From Botryosphaeria dothidea (Eukaryota; Ascomycota; Dothideomycetes; Botryosphaeriales; Botryosphaeriaceae), in contig WWBZ02000008.1 in assembly GCA_011503125.2 (NCBI GenBank), positions 248,001-312,000 of the forward strand: a stretch of 64,000 nt of DNA, given 5' to 3'. The position numbers and the translations under genes are program-made. Shown piece by piece: positions 1 to 9,697 of the stretch (positions are counted from its first letter, which is position 1; the number at the start of each line of letters is the position of its first letter). The notes beneath the pieces are model-generated. The model was not told the origin of the DNA and ran no database searches. It saw only the letters and a program-made list of their open reading frames with translations.

Positions 1-1055
1 AGTTGCGGAAAGACGTCGTAACTGATCATGCAGGACTCTGAGGAGTTCTGAATTGGGTTTTAGATCACCTAGAGTCCTTGTCATATTCTCATGGTGGCGT
101 TTCGAGGCGAGAGCCTCGAGAGGCTCGACGCTCATTCCTGAATGAGGAGTTCCGAAAAAGGTAGCGCATCTGATAGCCCTCAAAACATCACCATCGGCCG
201 GTCTGCCATCTTTCGTGGACGACAGCTCATTAAGGACCTGCCGCAGATTAGTACATAGGTGATGCGCTGAGAGTGATAGTAACATACCCAGCTTATGATA
301 GTGCCGCCATAGCTGTGGCCCACGAAGAACAATGGGCGCTCTTGATCCTTTACACCACGTGAGTATAACATCAGGTTGTGGGACTTGATCTCACAATCAT
401 ACAGGTCGAAAGTCGGGGAGCTGCCCAAGAAGTTGACCTCCGAAGTCGGACAGCTGGGAGATGGAGGTGTCCTTATTCAACTTTGCCTCGTACCCGTACG
501 ACAAGACTCGGGCACCCTCCAGGTCGCTTCCCAGGAAATCGCGGGGCCAAAACCTGCCGTTGCCAGCCATCCAAGACCCGATCGGATGACCGCTAAGTCC
601 GTGCACGAAAACGAAGCTGTATACTCAGTAAGCCAACTCTGTAACGGGACGTCAACATTGTTTACTTACTCAACCTTTGGTGGCTGTCCATCGCTGGGTT
701 CGAAGACAGTCGTCAATCCAAGACAATGACCGAGAGCTATTTGATTGTCGCCGACCTCAAGCCAGACACAACAATCGGGTTCGTCGTTAAGCAGCAGTGG
801 TTGCGGCACAGGGGGATAGAAAGTGACCAGAGCAGCATTTGATTGTCCAAGTGGGTGTTTGTAGAACGAGTCAACGCGGAGATTATGGCCTGGGTAGTGC
901 TCATGGAGTCGATCGCTGAGAATCTGCTTGGTCCACTCCAGGGGTATATCGTCAGCTCGAAAGACTCGTCTCTTGTCCTGGCCCTGCTGCGATGCGGCTG
1001 GGCCCGCCTGCGATGCGGCTGTAGGGGAGTACATGGTAAGAGCCATAATAATCAA
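1..1055 (-). CDS. STAND-type protein N-terminus with SERAC1-like alpha/beta-hydrolase domain (partial)
   Basis: This is the 5' part of a gene that runs off the left edge. The model has four exons (1055-670, 616-403, 347-288, 237-<1) and introns of 53, 55 and 50 nt, each with GT/AG ends and matching phases. The first ~125 residues are an unnamed N-terminal region containing VFRADDIPLEW. A lipase-like domain follows: the oxyanion-loop motif FVFVHGLSGHPIGSW, the nucleophile elbow VGHSYGGTII, then ATFFGTPHSGM. In fungi this SERAC1/DUF676-like hydrolase often forms the N-terminus of NACHT or NB-ARC STAND proteins, so a nucleotide-binding domain probably lies beyond the edge; that part is inference. 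A stand-alone serine esterase is the alternative. The hydrolase call is secure; the full architecture is not visible. Confidence 0.8.
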
Positions 1056-1768
1056 TAGGTCTCACAATGGAGCAAATTTTCGAATTCGAAGTACGAGTTG
1101 TAATTGAAATGGCAGTGCACCGTGGAATGGTCCTCTATTTAACCCAGATTATCATTGAGAAGGATTTGGGCCAGTATTGCTCAGTTCCTCATATCGCCAC
1201 CCAACTTTCAGCCTCGTCCACGTCTCACCGCCCCCAAGGCGGTGATGATTATTTTTAGGTATACAAGGCAGCAAACATAGCTTCAGCTGCATCTCGCACA
1301 CAAGGCTACGACCGAGCCATGAGGTGAAGCATAGGGTCATAGTTTCCACGCTTGGCAGGCCACGAGAAGCAGCCGCATGCAGATCGTGGTGGGTGTGGTG
1401 GGCTGCATGTCAACTGGCTCGCTTACCGGGGAAAGGAATATTGAGGCCGCACCATCTGTTGTCTGTCCGGATGAAGCCGTCTCACGTAAGGATGCATGCA
1501 GGGTGGCACTGACCGCTATTCTGGCTTTTTTTTTTCTGGTTCAAGGAAGTCTCACCCCGCCGGCTCGCTCGCCACACAGCATCTCCTCCTATTTGATATA
1601 ACGTGATTTCCTTCTTTCAGCTTAGCCGATTAGTAAGAGAGCTTATAAGGCACCTTCCCTGTCTCCGTCTCTCTCACACCATGCCAAGACCAACCTATTC
1701 ATCATCGATCATCTCATTTCTAACGACCCCCACCGCTTCTCGCCCTCCTCAAGCTGCAGCAGAACGCC
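1056..1768. other. intergenic region, divergent promoters
   Basis: This stretch separates two divergently transcribed genes. It holds a T9 tract near 1528 and pyrimidine-rich stretches before the downstream start, as is common in fungal promoters. I see no convincing coding region here. Confidence 0.5.
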
Positions 1769-2767
1769 ATGCATCAAACCAGCGCCATCATGCGCACAGA
1801 CGAACACGTTTTCTTGGACTTCCTACCGACCGCGCCTAGAATGCCTCATCAGCCTGATGGCTCTGCACATCTGCCTGGCTACCCCGATCTGGCGCTCGAC
1901 AACGTCGAGCCCCTCGTAGCCTTTCTGACGGACGAGCTCGAATGCGCTGACCTCGATGCCATCGCCGATCGGCTGTGGCTTATGTCAACACAGTCAAGCG
2001 GCAACATATCGCCGCTGCACCGGCAGCGCGTCAAAGGGAGGGAGATCGTCATCACGGAGGAACCCAAGCTGCACCTAGTCTGGTTCTACAACAAAGTCTA
2101 CGTCAAGCCGCTGCCGCGCTACCTGCTCTCGCAGTCCTTCTGGCAGGACCATCTGCTCAATCGGGCGCAGCCGTTGGGGGCGAATCACACGGCGATTCTG
2201 GCCAGCGCGCTCGGCTTCTTCCGCTCGTACGCGCACTTGATCCGCCACGAGTCCGACCTGCGCATCGCTCAGGACAGCGCCCTGGCGCTCGTGCCCGACT
2301 GGGTGACCTGGGACCGGTGGTGCCTCCTGCGCGCCAGAGCGCTGACGATCCGCGACGACGAGGTCTCCGGGCGGTTCCAGTTCGGCGAGATCAGGCTCAC
2401 GCGGCTGAACTTCTACTGCAAGTTCCTGCTGCGCAAGGCGTACTACCACCGCACGCACAGGCAGTACGGCGACTACTTTGCCAGCTTCTACCCGCCGTTG
2501 CTGTTTCTGTTTGGCGTCGTCTCGATCATGCTCGCGTCGATGCAGCTGCTTGCGAGCGTGGAAGAGGTCGAGGCGCGCTGGTGTCCTCTGATGGGCGTGT
2601 TTCGCATGTTCAGCGTGGCCATCATTGCTGTCATGTTCATGCTGCTCATCATGTTCGTCGTACTTTTTGCTTTCAAATTTGGCAGTGAGTGGGTCTTTGC
2701 GTTGCAGTGCCGGTATACGCTAGATAGAGGAAATCGGGGAAGGAAGACAGAGAGAATTAGTCCATGA
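1769..2767 (+). CDS. DUF6601 family membrane protein
   Basis: The 332-residue reading frame has the hallmarks of the fungal DUF6601 family: LDAIADRLW, SPLHRQRVKGREIVITE, LHLVWFYNKVYVKPLPRYLL, and two C-terminal membrane segments (LLFLFGVVSIMLASMQLL and FSVAIIAVMFMLLIMFVVLFAF). The protein is probably an integral membrane protein with a soluble N-terminal domain; its biochemical role is unknown. The start is the first ATG; another in-frame ATG lies 7 codons on. The last ~30 residues are uncertain because GGCA|GTGAGT at about 2684 looks like a good donor. Splicing to CGCTAG at about 2724 would keep the frame and the same stop, removing 40 nt. It stands alone, divergent from the STAND gene on its left. 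Confidence 0.8.
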   Translation: MHQTSAIMRTDEHVFLDFLPTAPRMPHQPDGSAHLPGYPDLALDNVEPLVAFLTDELECADLDAIADRLWLMSTQSSGNISPLHRQRVKGREIVITEEPKLHLVWFYNKVYVKPLPRYLLSQSFWQDHLLNRAQPLGANHTAILASALGFFRSYAHLIRHESDLRIAQDSALALVPDWVTWDRWCLLRARALTIRDDEVSGRFQFGEIRLTRLNFYCKFLLRKAYYHRTHRQYGDYFASFYPPLLFLFGVVSIMLASMQLLASVEEVEARWCPLMGVFRMFSVAIIAVMFMLLIMFVVLFAFKFGSEWVFALQCRYTLDRGNRGRKTERISP

Positions 2768-3255
2768 CAGCTGGCGTTGAAGTTGGTGTCACAGTGGGCA
2801 GCCAAAGAACTTGGCCTTTCCGCACCCGATTCACAATACATTTCTTTCTTTCTCCACGAGGAGCCCAAGCAAACATCAGCATGTGTGCCAGTCACAAACA
2901 TCCACACATGGGATTTTGACTGCCCATGTAGTAGGGACCCATGCCGTGGGTAGCCGAATTCCAAGCGGGTTTGGAAGATCAAAATCTTCTGATGAGGCAA
3001 TGAAATATGAGACTTATTTTATCACAAGGATGTAGTGCATGTCTGAGGTACAACGAGGATGCACAATGCTGCGACTTTGTGGGTTTGAATCTACTTACTG
3101 CAACAAGAGAATGCGAGGTATAGTCCAAGTAGCGACTGAAAGCAAGCTAAGCAACAGTACACAATTTACCACTAATAACTCCCCTCCTGCACCCACTTTC
3201 AAATCAACGAAAGGATCTCACGTAGAGTGAGCAAGACCAATCTATCCCGCTTGAC
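2768..3255. other. intergenic region between convergent genes
   Basis: The stretch should hold the 3' UTRs of the DUF6601 gene and the Fig1-like gene. I see no conserved coding pattern or repeat in it. Confidence 0.5.
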
Positions 3256-4202
3256 TTACACAAACATCAGACCCATGAAGACATAAAACGCCGAAACGAG
3301 AACAACCTGCGCCAGCTGCACATACCACAGTTTCTCCGCACGTTGCACAGTAACGCCAGCTCCGCCCAGACTCTGCGTCTCAACCGACCAATCGCCATCG
3401 ACCAGCGCATTCAACGAGCGCAATGCTCCTATACTCGCCAAGTAGATCAACGCGAGAGCGAACGCGCCACCCAGCACGCCCAACACGAGGGCAATCTTGT
3501 AGCCCCGCTTGCCCGACTGGTTCGTCGACAAGGCGAACAGAAGGATGCCGCTGATGAGCAGGAAGATGATGTGCGCGGTGGGGGGAGAGGCGGGGAAAAC
3601 GTTGTTCTGCAGATGCCTAGCGAGCGTGATTGTTTTGGTCAGGGAGGAGTTGAGCTCGGCCTTGGCCGCGTCGGTGACGGTCCAATCGTCGAGGAGCTGG
3701 TCGGAGAGGTCGTCGTCGTCTTTCAAGCGCATGTTCATGACGCATTGCGTGTGCGACGTCTCGCTGCTGTTGTCGCTTATGCCGACGCCGCCAGTGGTGT
3801 TGGTCATGGAGAGGCAGCCGCCTGGGAGATAGTTAGCGCGTGCCGACGTGGCCTTGTGTTCCCTTGTTTTGCTTACCGAAGAATCCGACGCGGAAGTTGA
3901 CGTTGTATGTGTTGTTCGTGCCGAGCTGCGCGATGTAGAGGCCCTCCATTTTCGGTGAAAGGCAGCCCACAAGGGCAAAGACTGGTCTCTCATCAGTTTC
4001 CACCTGTGTCTAAGCATGAGCTGGGGTATGGTGAATACTAACCACCACAAATGAGTGCCACGACCCACAACACGGCGGATAGCCCCCCCAGAAGGCGCCT
4101 TGGGAAGGTTTTCTTCTTCTTCGGGAATTTTGCTTTTCCACCGTTGGCTTTGGGTACCCGCTTCGCCTTCCTGTTGTTGACGCCCTGGTATGGGAACCTC
4201 AT
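3256..4202 (-). CDS. Fig1-like four-transmembrane protein
   Basis: The three-exon model (4202-4043, 3981-3877, 3821-3256) gives 276 residues. A basic cytosolic N-terminus (RKAKRVPKANGGKAK) precedes a first membrane segment (LSAVLWVVALI). Then comes the extracellular signature of the Fig1 Ca2+-regulator/membrane-fusion family: GC followed ~20 residues later by YNVNFRVGFFG and GCLS. Three more hydrophobic segments follow (AHIIFLLISGILLFAL, ALVLGVLGGAFALALIYLASI, VQLAQVVLVSAFYVFMGL). In yeast Fig1 acts in mating-pheromone Ca2+ uptake and cell fusion; filamentous fungi keep several paralogues of unclear role. SUR7/PalI-type proteins share this topology and are the alternative. An ATG 28 codons upstream (4286) in the same frame could be the start instead. 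Confidence 0.72.
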
Positions 4203-6125
4203 CTTGGCGACAGGGGCGAAGACGACGAAAGTGGGACAGCTTGGTCTTTCGTGAGGGAAAATGAAGCGGAAAGACTTGAAAAACAAAGACCAAAGATAAA
4301 GTAGATATATGATGTCAAGAACGATCGTTTCTAGTCAATTTCGATGGTTGCTAGGACGCTTGTAATAAAGAGAAATTTATAGAGAGACAAGGCTACTAGT
4401 CCATTTCACCGTAGCTGCACCTCTGAATCGCCGTTCTCCAGGATATCGTGTCAGAGAATTCTACAGGAAGGCCTGCAATGCCCCAATCCTCAGGTTCGGC
4501 ATCTCATTGAGGGGTATAATTAGCTCAGATACCTATATAGAAATTGCTGCATGAATCCGACAGAGACAGTATGGGACAGGTAGAATAGTGCTGGTGGTCA
4601 GCACAAGGCTGAGCGTTTAAGTGTTGAGGATATTGCTGCACTCGACAGAATCTGGCCGTGAGCCACGCGGCTGAAGCAAAAGAAATTACGACAGTGCTTG
4701 ACGAGGCTGAAGGCGCGTAAATCCAGTGGTAAGGAGCTGAGATCCATTTGGGGGCATGAGACTCTGGTGTTTGGACGTGATTGGCCGTTCCAAGCCATGC
4801 ATCCACGGTATGTTCCAGATCGAGCCCCGGACTTCCCCGCTTCCGACCCATGCTCTAGCCACGCTGGGGCGACTCGCTCGATAAAGACTGCTTGCATGGC
4901 ATGCCATTCCTCATTCAGCTGCACCACGCGTCCAGTGTCTCCCCGATAGGATACATAGCCGCTCGGGGTGAGCCCCTGTCGCTTTGAATCGTATGGGTTG
5001 TCTCTCCCCCAAATCTCCACCTTTCCAGACCGGTCAACGAACGTTATCCGATCGGCGGTCACACGCATACCAGACAATGAGCGACGATTTTCATCACTGC
5101 ATCTCAGTGATGAACCAGAAGGAAGGTCGCACAGTGTACATCAAGGGAAAGCAGAAACGGAAATACGCAAAAGTCATGACAAACAGGGCAGATGCAGTAC
5201 CCTGGACTGTGACTTCATGCATTGAGTGGGCAAGCTTCGCTCAGATTACTGAGAAGTCTCACATAGTCTAATTCAGGCACCCGTCTCTATCACATAACTA
5301 TCAAGCATGTCATCCTGCAGTGTCGCTGCGTCGCTGACTTTCCAATCGGCGTTCTGACATGCACGCGGGTGGTACTGACGAACTATGTCCATGTCGGATC
5401 TCTTTGGCTCCCAGTTTTTGTGCTCATTCTGAGGCTGTTTTAGCCACATTTCAGCTCGGAACCAGTACGTCCCAAAAGAGAGGCTATGACACCGCTTTAG
5501 GCGACCTGCAGAGCGGGCAGTCTGCTAGCCTTGCGAGCGGCCTCTGTTCAGCCTTGCGGGCGGCTATCATCCATTGGGGAACAGGGGCTTCGAATGCAAC
5601 AACTCGCCCAAAATACGGCTCAACTCCTATCAATTTGTTGCGTATGCAAGCCCGTAAGCCGGCTGCTGACCCAGCTTGCCCATACCGAAAGTAATTCAGT
5701 GAGGAAGGCATCCATGCATACAGCTGAAAAGAGGTATCAAGATTATGCACAGCAGCTTGATCCTCACCTGCCAGGCTGGTGATGCTGCAGTTGTTTTTTT
5801 TTTTCGCCCTATTCTTACCTTTCTAGCGTCGTGTTGGCATGCGAGGAGGGCGGAGTAAGCCGTGCATATGATCCTGCTGGTTTATGGCTGCAGGAGAGTT
5901 GCAAAAGCTAGTGCTGAAGAAATTTGCACCGATACAGGGGCTGGAACTCTGGGAACGGCTTCAGTCCGTGGAATGAAAAAAGAGACTGAGTATATAGAGC
6001 TGGCATAAAGGTCAGTCTTTCTTGCGAATGCTCGAGAGCCTATTTTCAATCTTTGAAGAATTGCTTTATTGTTATTCCACTTACAGCATTGCCTTGACCA
6101 GTTGTCTTCATTGCATTCATCAACC
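4203..6125. other. long intergenic region, possibly with one small minus-strand gene
   Basis: Nearly 2 kb without a recognisable gene. The best candidate is the minus-strand frame at 4598-5077, listed separately. A T-tract lies near 5794-5804, and a pyrimidine-rich leader precedes the ATG at 6126. Confidence 0.45.
4598..5077 (-). CDS. hypothetical protein, weak candidate
   Basis: This open frame of 159 codons reads like protein in its first half (RITFVDRSGKVEIWGRDNPY, YVSYRGDTGRVVQLNEEWH). It then becomes less protein-like. I recognise no family. It could be one exon of a spliced gene, a relic, or chance. Confidence 0.22.
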   Translation of the reverse strand: MSGMRVTADRITFVDRSGKVEIWGRDNPYDSKRQGLTPSGYVSYRGDTGRVVQLNEEWHAMQAVFIERVAPAWLEHGSEAGKSGARSGTYRGCMAWNGQSRPNTRVSCPQMDLSSLPLDLRAFSLVKHCRNFFCFSRVAHGQILSSAAISSTLKRSALC

Positions 6126-8831
6126 ATGGACTACACATACGACCAGCAGCGTCGCCCTCCTATTCCTCGGCCAGTTTACAGGCAGCCCCGCACAACCGAA
6201 CAAATGTCGTACAGTCCACAGCCCTCAAGAAGTCCGAACCCTCCTATACACGCTATGAACATGCATAGATCCAGCCCGCAAAGCCTAGCAGCAACCCCGC
6301 AAACGGACGGTGGCCGTCCGCAAGTATCTGGGCATCAGCCCACCGCCGAGCGGCCACTTCCTCCATGGCTTCGAGCTTCAGCTGATCAGTCACGGCCCCC
6401 TTCGGATAGCTTACAACCCCCTCATGTTCCAAGATCCTCTGATAGTCCCTCACCCCGAGGCTCTGAAGGATATAGAGACAGCCCACCACCCACACGCGAC
6501 CAAGGAGCAGTTTTCGATCGACCTCAATCCCGTCCTAGGGCCCAGGTCACAGCGGATAGTCAACAATCTTCGGGGGTTCAGCCTGCAGCCTATGGTCAAC
6601 AACCATCTGTACTTCAGCCGGCATCTCGTCAACCTTCCGGACTTCAATCTGCACCTTACGGTCAACAACCTTCCGGGATCCAAGCGGCCGCAAACCACCC
6701 ACCACTACCAAGGGCTCAGACCACATCCGACGTCGCACAACAACCGTTGGGACTTCAGAACGGCCATCCTCCAGCGCCAAGACATCGGACCGAGCCCTTG
6801 GTCCGCGAACAGCTCTCCGGGCTCAATAATGCGGTCGCCGACCGTCCTCTACCGCCGGCGCTCCAGGCCGCACTAGCCGAGCAGCGGCACCTTGCCGGTC
6901 TGCAACCCGGCGGCGGCCAACTTCCGGTCGGCCGTCCGCGCCAACATCCTCCGGGGCTCCACCAAGCCGCATCGGCGGATCGGCTGCGCCCCAGAGCCGC
7001 GCCAGGAGATCCGCACGGCGGCGGTCCGAGACCTCCGGGAGGCGAGCCCGCCGCGGCGATGCCCGCAAGGAAGCCGGCGGGAGCAGCCGGCGACCGTCCC
7101 GGCCCTCCGAAGAACCACGCCGCTGCGCCGCCGCGGCCCGTGCAGAACGTCACGAACAGCTACAACTACGGCACGCCCGCGCCGGCCTCGGGGCAGCGGC
7201 GGCGGCCGCCGCCGCCACAGCAACAGCAGAAAACGCACGTGCAGGGCCCACAGGCGGTCCAGCACGGCACGCAGCAGTCAAAGTCACACGCCTCTTCTTC
7301 GAAAGGAGGATCTACTTTCGCGCCCAAGTTTGGCGGGGGGTCGCACAGCTCGTCTTCCGGGGGGTCTTCTTTCGCTCCCAAGCTCCACTTTGGCGGTGGA
7401 TCCAGCTCGTATCAGCATCACCACGGAGGTGGTGGCAGCAGCGACCACGGGTTGAAAGCCCAGGTAAAGAATGTGGAGAAGGCGATGGCGAAGCAGGGGC
7501 ACTTGGCGCAGGCGGAGATCAAGAAGGTTGCGAACAGGTTTGAAGATGCGGAGAAAAAGAGGAGAGAAGAGGAGAAAAAGAAAGAGAAGAAACATGAGGA
7601 GGAGGAGAGGAAAGAAGCGGCGGAGCTGAGGAAGAAAGACCACAAGGAAGAGGCTGAGAAGAAGAAGGAGAGGACGAAGAATGAAGAGGAAGATAAAAAG
7701 GAGAAAGAAGAGGAAGATAAGAAGAAGAAAGAGGAAGAAGATAAGAAGAAACAGAAGCTACAGGATGGAAAGAAGCCAGAAGATGAACAAAAGCCGGACG
7801 AGAAGCCGGATGAAAAGCCTGATGAACAGAAGCCTGATGAGCAGAAGCCGCATGAACCGAAGCCGGAGCCCGAGCAACTTCAGAGTCAGCAGGTCGGGCA
7901 ACAGGAGCCAGAGGAGCAGGCACCAGGAGAACAGGAACCCGAGCAGCAACAGTTCAGACCCCAACAGCCCGAACAGTTGCAAACTCAACAGCCTGAGTAC
8001 TTGCAGTTCCAACAACCCCAGCAGTATGATCAGCCGCAATTCCCGCAGCAGGATGACTGGCAAGGGTACCCGCAACAGTATCAGTCGCAAGATACTGAGC
8101 AGCAGTATCATGGGCGAGATACTCAGCAACAGGGACAGTGGATCGAGTCCCGCCAACAGCAGCAATGGAATGACCCCAGACGAGAGTGGCAACAGTGGGA
8201 AGACATCCAGCAAGAGCAGCCACAGCAATACCACGGACAGGGTCAGTGGGATTCCGAACCACAGGAGCCGCTGATGCACCAGGCTCAGTGGCAGAATCGA
8301 CGAGATCCGTGGGGACAAGAACCACAAGAGCAGGATGCATATCACCGACAGCCATACGAACAAGCGCCAGATCCACGGGGCCGAGATCCATATGTACAAG
8401 AGCAGGATGAATATCAGCGACCGAAATATGATCGAGAGCAAAACCAATACCATCAACAACCGTACCAACAGCAATACACCCCGCAGGAAAGATACTCGCA
8501 GGAAGAGAGGCGCCAGCGTAGCCCTGAGCCGAGCAACAAGAACGCGGGAGTCTTTGCTGCAGGTGCCGTGGGAGTGGGCGCAGTTGCAGGCGCTGCTATG
8601 GTAGGCTCGCATAGCGACGATGGACATAGCGGGGAGAATGATGGAGATGACGAGGATGGATCTTGCTGTGGAGAGTGTTGCAATATTTGTGGAAGCGATT
8701 GCTGTGAAGGCGAATGTTGCAATTGCTGTGGGGACGATTGCTGTGATGGCGGCTGTTGCAGTAGTGGATGTTTTGGATGCGGAGACAGTAATGATGGGGA
8801 TGACGAAGGGTGCTGTTTTGGCTTGTGCTGA
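6126..8831 (+). CDS. low-complexity Gln/Pro- and Lys/Glu-rich protein with a 20-cysteine C-terminal tail
   Basis: A single exon of 901 codons. The start is the ATG in CAACCATGG, a strong context, rather than the ATG 19 codons upstream. Residues ~1-340 are Pro/Ser/Gln-rich with an imperfect repeat (QQPSGLQ, YGQQPSGIQ, QQPLGLQ). Residues ~340-440 are Gly/Ser/His-rich. Residues ~445-550 are a highly charged Lys/Glu segment likely to form a long helix or coiled coil. KPDE/QKPDE repeats follow, then a Gln-rich stretch to ~800. A Gly/Ala/Val segment (AGVFAAGAVGVGAVAGAAMVG) precedes an Asp/Gly-rich tail in which 20 of the last 57 residues are Cys, mostly as CC pairs. I know no named family with this order. 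The tail could bind metal or be palmitoylated next to the hydrophobic segment; both are inference. Confidence 0.8.
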   Translation: MDYTYDQQRRPPIPRPVYRQPRTTEQMSYSPQPSRSPNPPIHAMNMHRSSPQSLAATPQTDGGRPQVSGHQPTAERPLPPWLRASADQSRPPSDSLQPPHVPRSSDSPSPRGSEGYRDSPPPTRDQGAVFDRPQSRPRAQVTADSQQSSGVQPAAYGQQPSVLQPASRQPSGLQSAPYGQQPSGIQAAANHPPLPRAQTTSDVAQQPLGLQNGHPPAPRHRTEPLVREQLSGLNNAVADRPLPPALQAALAEQRHLAGLQPGGGQLPVGRPRQHPPGLHQAASADRLRPRAAPGDPHGGGPRPPGGEPAAAMPARKPAGAAGDRPGPPKNHAAAPPRPVQNVTNSYNYGTPAPASGQRRRPPPPQQQQKTHVQGPQAVQHGTQQSKSHASSSKGGSTFAPKFGGGSHSSSSGGSSFAPKLHFGGGSSSYQHHHGGGGSSDHGLKAQVKNVEKAMAKQGHLAQAEIKKVANRFEDAEKKRREEEKKKEKKHEEEERKEAAELRKKDHKEEAEKKKERTKNEEEDKKEKEEEDKKKKEEEDKKKQKLQDGKKPEDEQKPDEKPDEKPDEQKPDEQKPHEPKPEPEQLQSQQVGQQEPEEQAPGEQEPEQQQFRPQQPEQLQTQQPEYLQFQQPQQYDQPQFPQQDDWQGYPQQYQSQDTEQQYHGRDTQQQGQWIESRQQQQWNDPRREWQQWEDIQQEQPQQYHGQGQWDSEPQEPLMHQAQWQNRRDPWGQEPQEQDAYHRQPYEQAPDPRGRDPYVQEQDEYQRPKYDREQNQYHQQPYQQQYTPQERYSQEERRQRSPEPSNKNAGVFAAGAVGVGAVAGAAMVGSHSDDGHSGENDGDDEDGSCCGECCNICGSDCCEGECCNCCGDDCCDGGCCSSGCFGCGDSNDGDDEGCCFGLC

Positions 8832-8900
8832 TGATGGAACAAACTTCCGTTGTTTCTCTATCGCTTTCCCTCATTGCTTCAGCCTGCCTACCTTTACGAT

Positions 8901-8935
8901 ATTATATATATGTATGTATGTATATATATATATAT
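8901..8935. repeat. TA/TATG microsatellite
   Basis: A run of TA dinucleotides interrupted by TATG units, read directly from the sequence. Confidence 0.85.
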
Positions 8936-9129
8936 GATGGATGTGGTGCGAAAGGATGATCGATTGAAGAGAGAGTTGGCAGGGGTTGATATACCCAACT
9001 GCCAAGCTCTGCTCGTTAAGCGAGCTATTAGAGCTAATCTTCCAATGGTCTTGGAGATGAGTGAACAAAGAGAACAAAGGAAGAGTCATTCCAGGCCCAT
9101 GGCCTCCACTACAGTCCATGCATTCCATC

Positions 9130-9148
9130 AATATATATATATATATAT
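9130..9148. repeat. AT microsatellite
   Basis: About nine uninterrupted AT dinucleotides. Confidence 0.85.
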
Positions 9149-9217
9149 CTCCGGGATTCTTCGTCTGTCAGTTCTCATCTGCAAGTTTTGTTCAAGTAGA
9201 TTTTACGTTTTATTGCT

Positions 9218-9697
9218 TCAGCCAGCAGCGGTGTCATCAAGGATGTTGGCCGTGAACCATTCCTGGAAGTCTGCTTCCACCCACTGAGCCAGGCGTCCCA
9301 GGTAGTACAGAAGCTTGAAAATGTCTAGAAGCGTGCGAGACTCGCCGATGTCGAGCCTACCGTATAGCGTCTAGTGGACGCATTAGGAGCAAAACAAAGA
9401 TGCGGGTATTGACCGTGTACTCACAATTGCACCAGAAGGGTCTGTACTCGCGATTGACAGCTGCCAACAGGCGCCGCTAACGTGGATTATGGGAAGGCTG
9501 ATGAGGTTGTGGGTTGGAGAGTGTAGGCGGCTGAACTGGGCGGTGACCTAGACGGCGAGCTGGATCTTGGTTTCGTCCTAGGATGAGTTTCGCATCCTCG
9601 TCGCGACACTGATGGTGATGGGTCGACAGCGGGCGGACTCTCTCAGGGTCTGGTTCAAGGAAGCAGCGCCCGGAGTTAGGAGAGAGAACCTTGGCAT
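9218..9697 (-). pseudogene. decayed PD-(D/E)XK nuclease-like gene (PDDEXK_12 type)
   Basis: On the minus strand the C-terminal half of a fungal PD-(D/E)XK-like domain can be followed: SLNQTL, RCRPITISVATR, DEDAKLIL, KIQLAV-stop-VTAQF, LPIIHVSGACWQLSI, LYGRLDIGES, LLYYLGRLAQWVEADFQEW. A clean 54-nt intron (9424-9371, GTGAGT, CTAATG, CTAG) separates the last two exons. The relic is broken: there are two frame changes between 9590 and 9560, and a TAG at 9550-9548 where the family normally has Trp. The usual E-x-K catalytic pair (S-V-E-T-K in relatives, from memory) reads A-x-R. The N-terminal half is not recognisable. Family assignment rests on pattern memory. Confidence 0.55.

Larger units (their letters stand above)
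8832..9217. other. intergenic region with two AT microsatellites
   Basis: The 3' flank of the cysteine-tailed gene. It contains two AT-dinucleotide tracts, listed separately, and no supported gene. Confidence 0.5.

Noticed and set aside
690..712. B-box-like GGGTTCGAAGAC
   Set aside because: It lies in the coding exon of the left STAND gene and has no matching A box.
4500..4530. A-box-like tRNA promoter (TTAGCTCAGATACC)
   Set aside because: No B box or cloverleaf at the right distance, so it is not a tRNA gene.
7519..8842. Leu/Ser-rich minus-strand frames opposite the cysteine-tailed gene
   Set aside because: They arise from the repetitive purine-rich coding strand and show no independent protein features.
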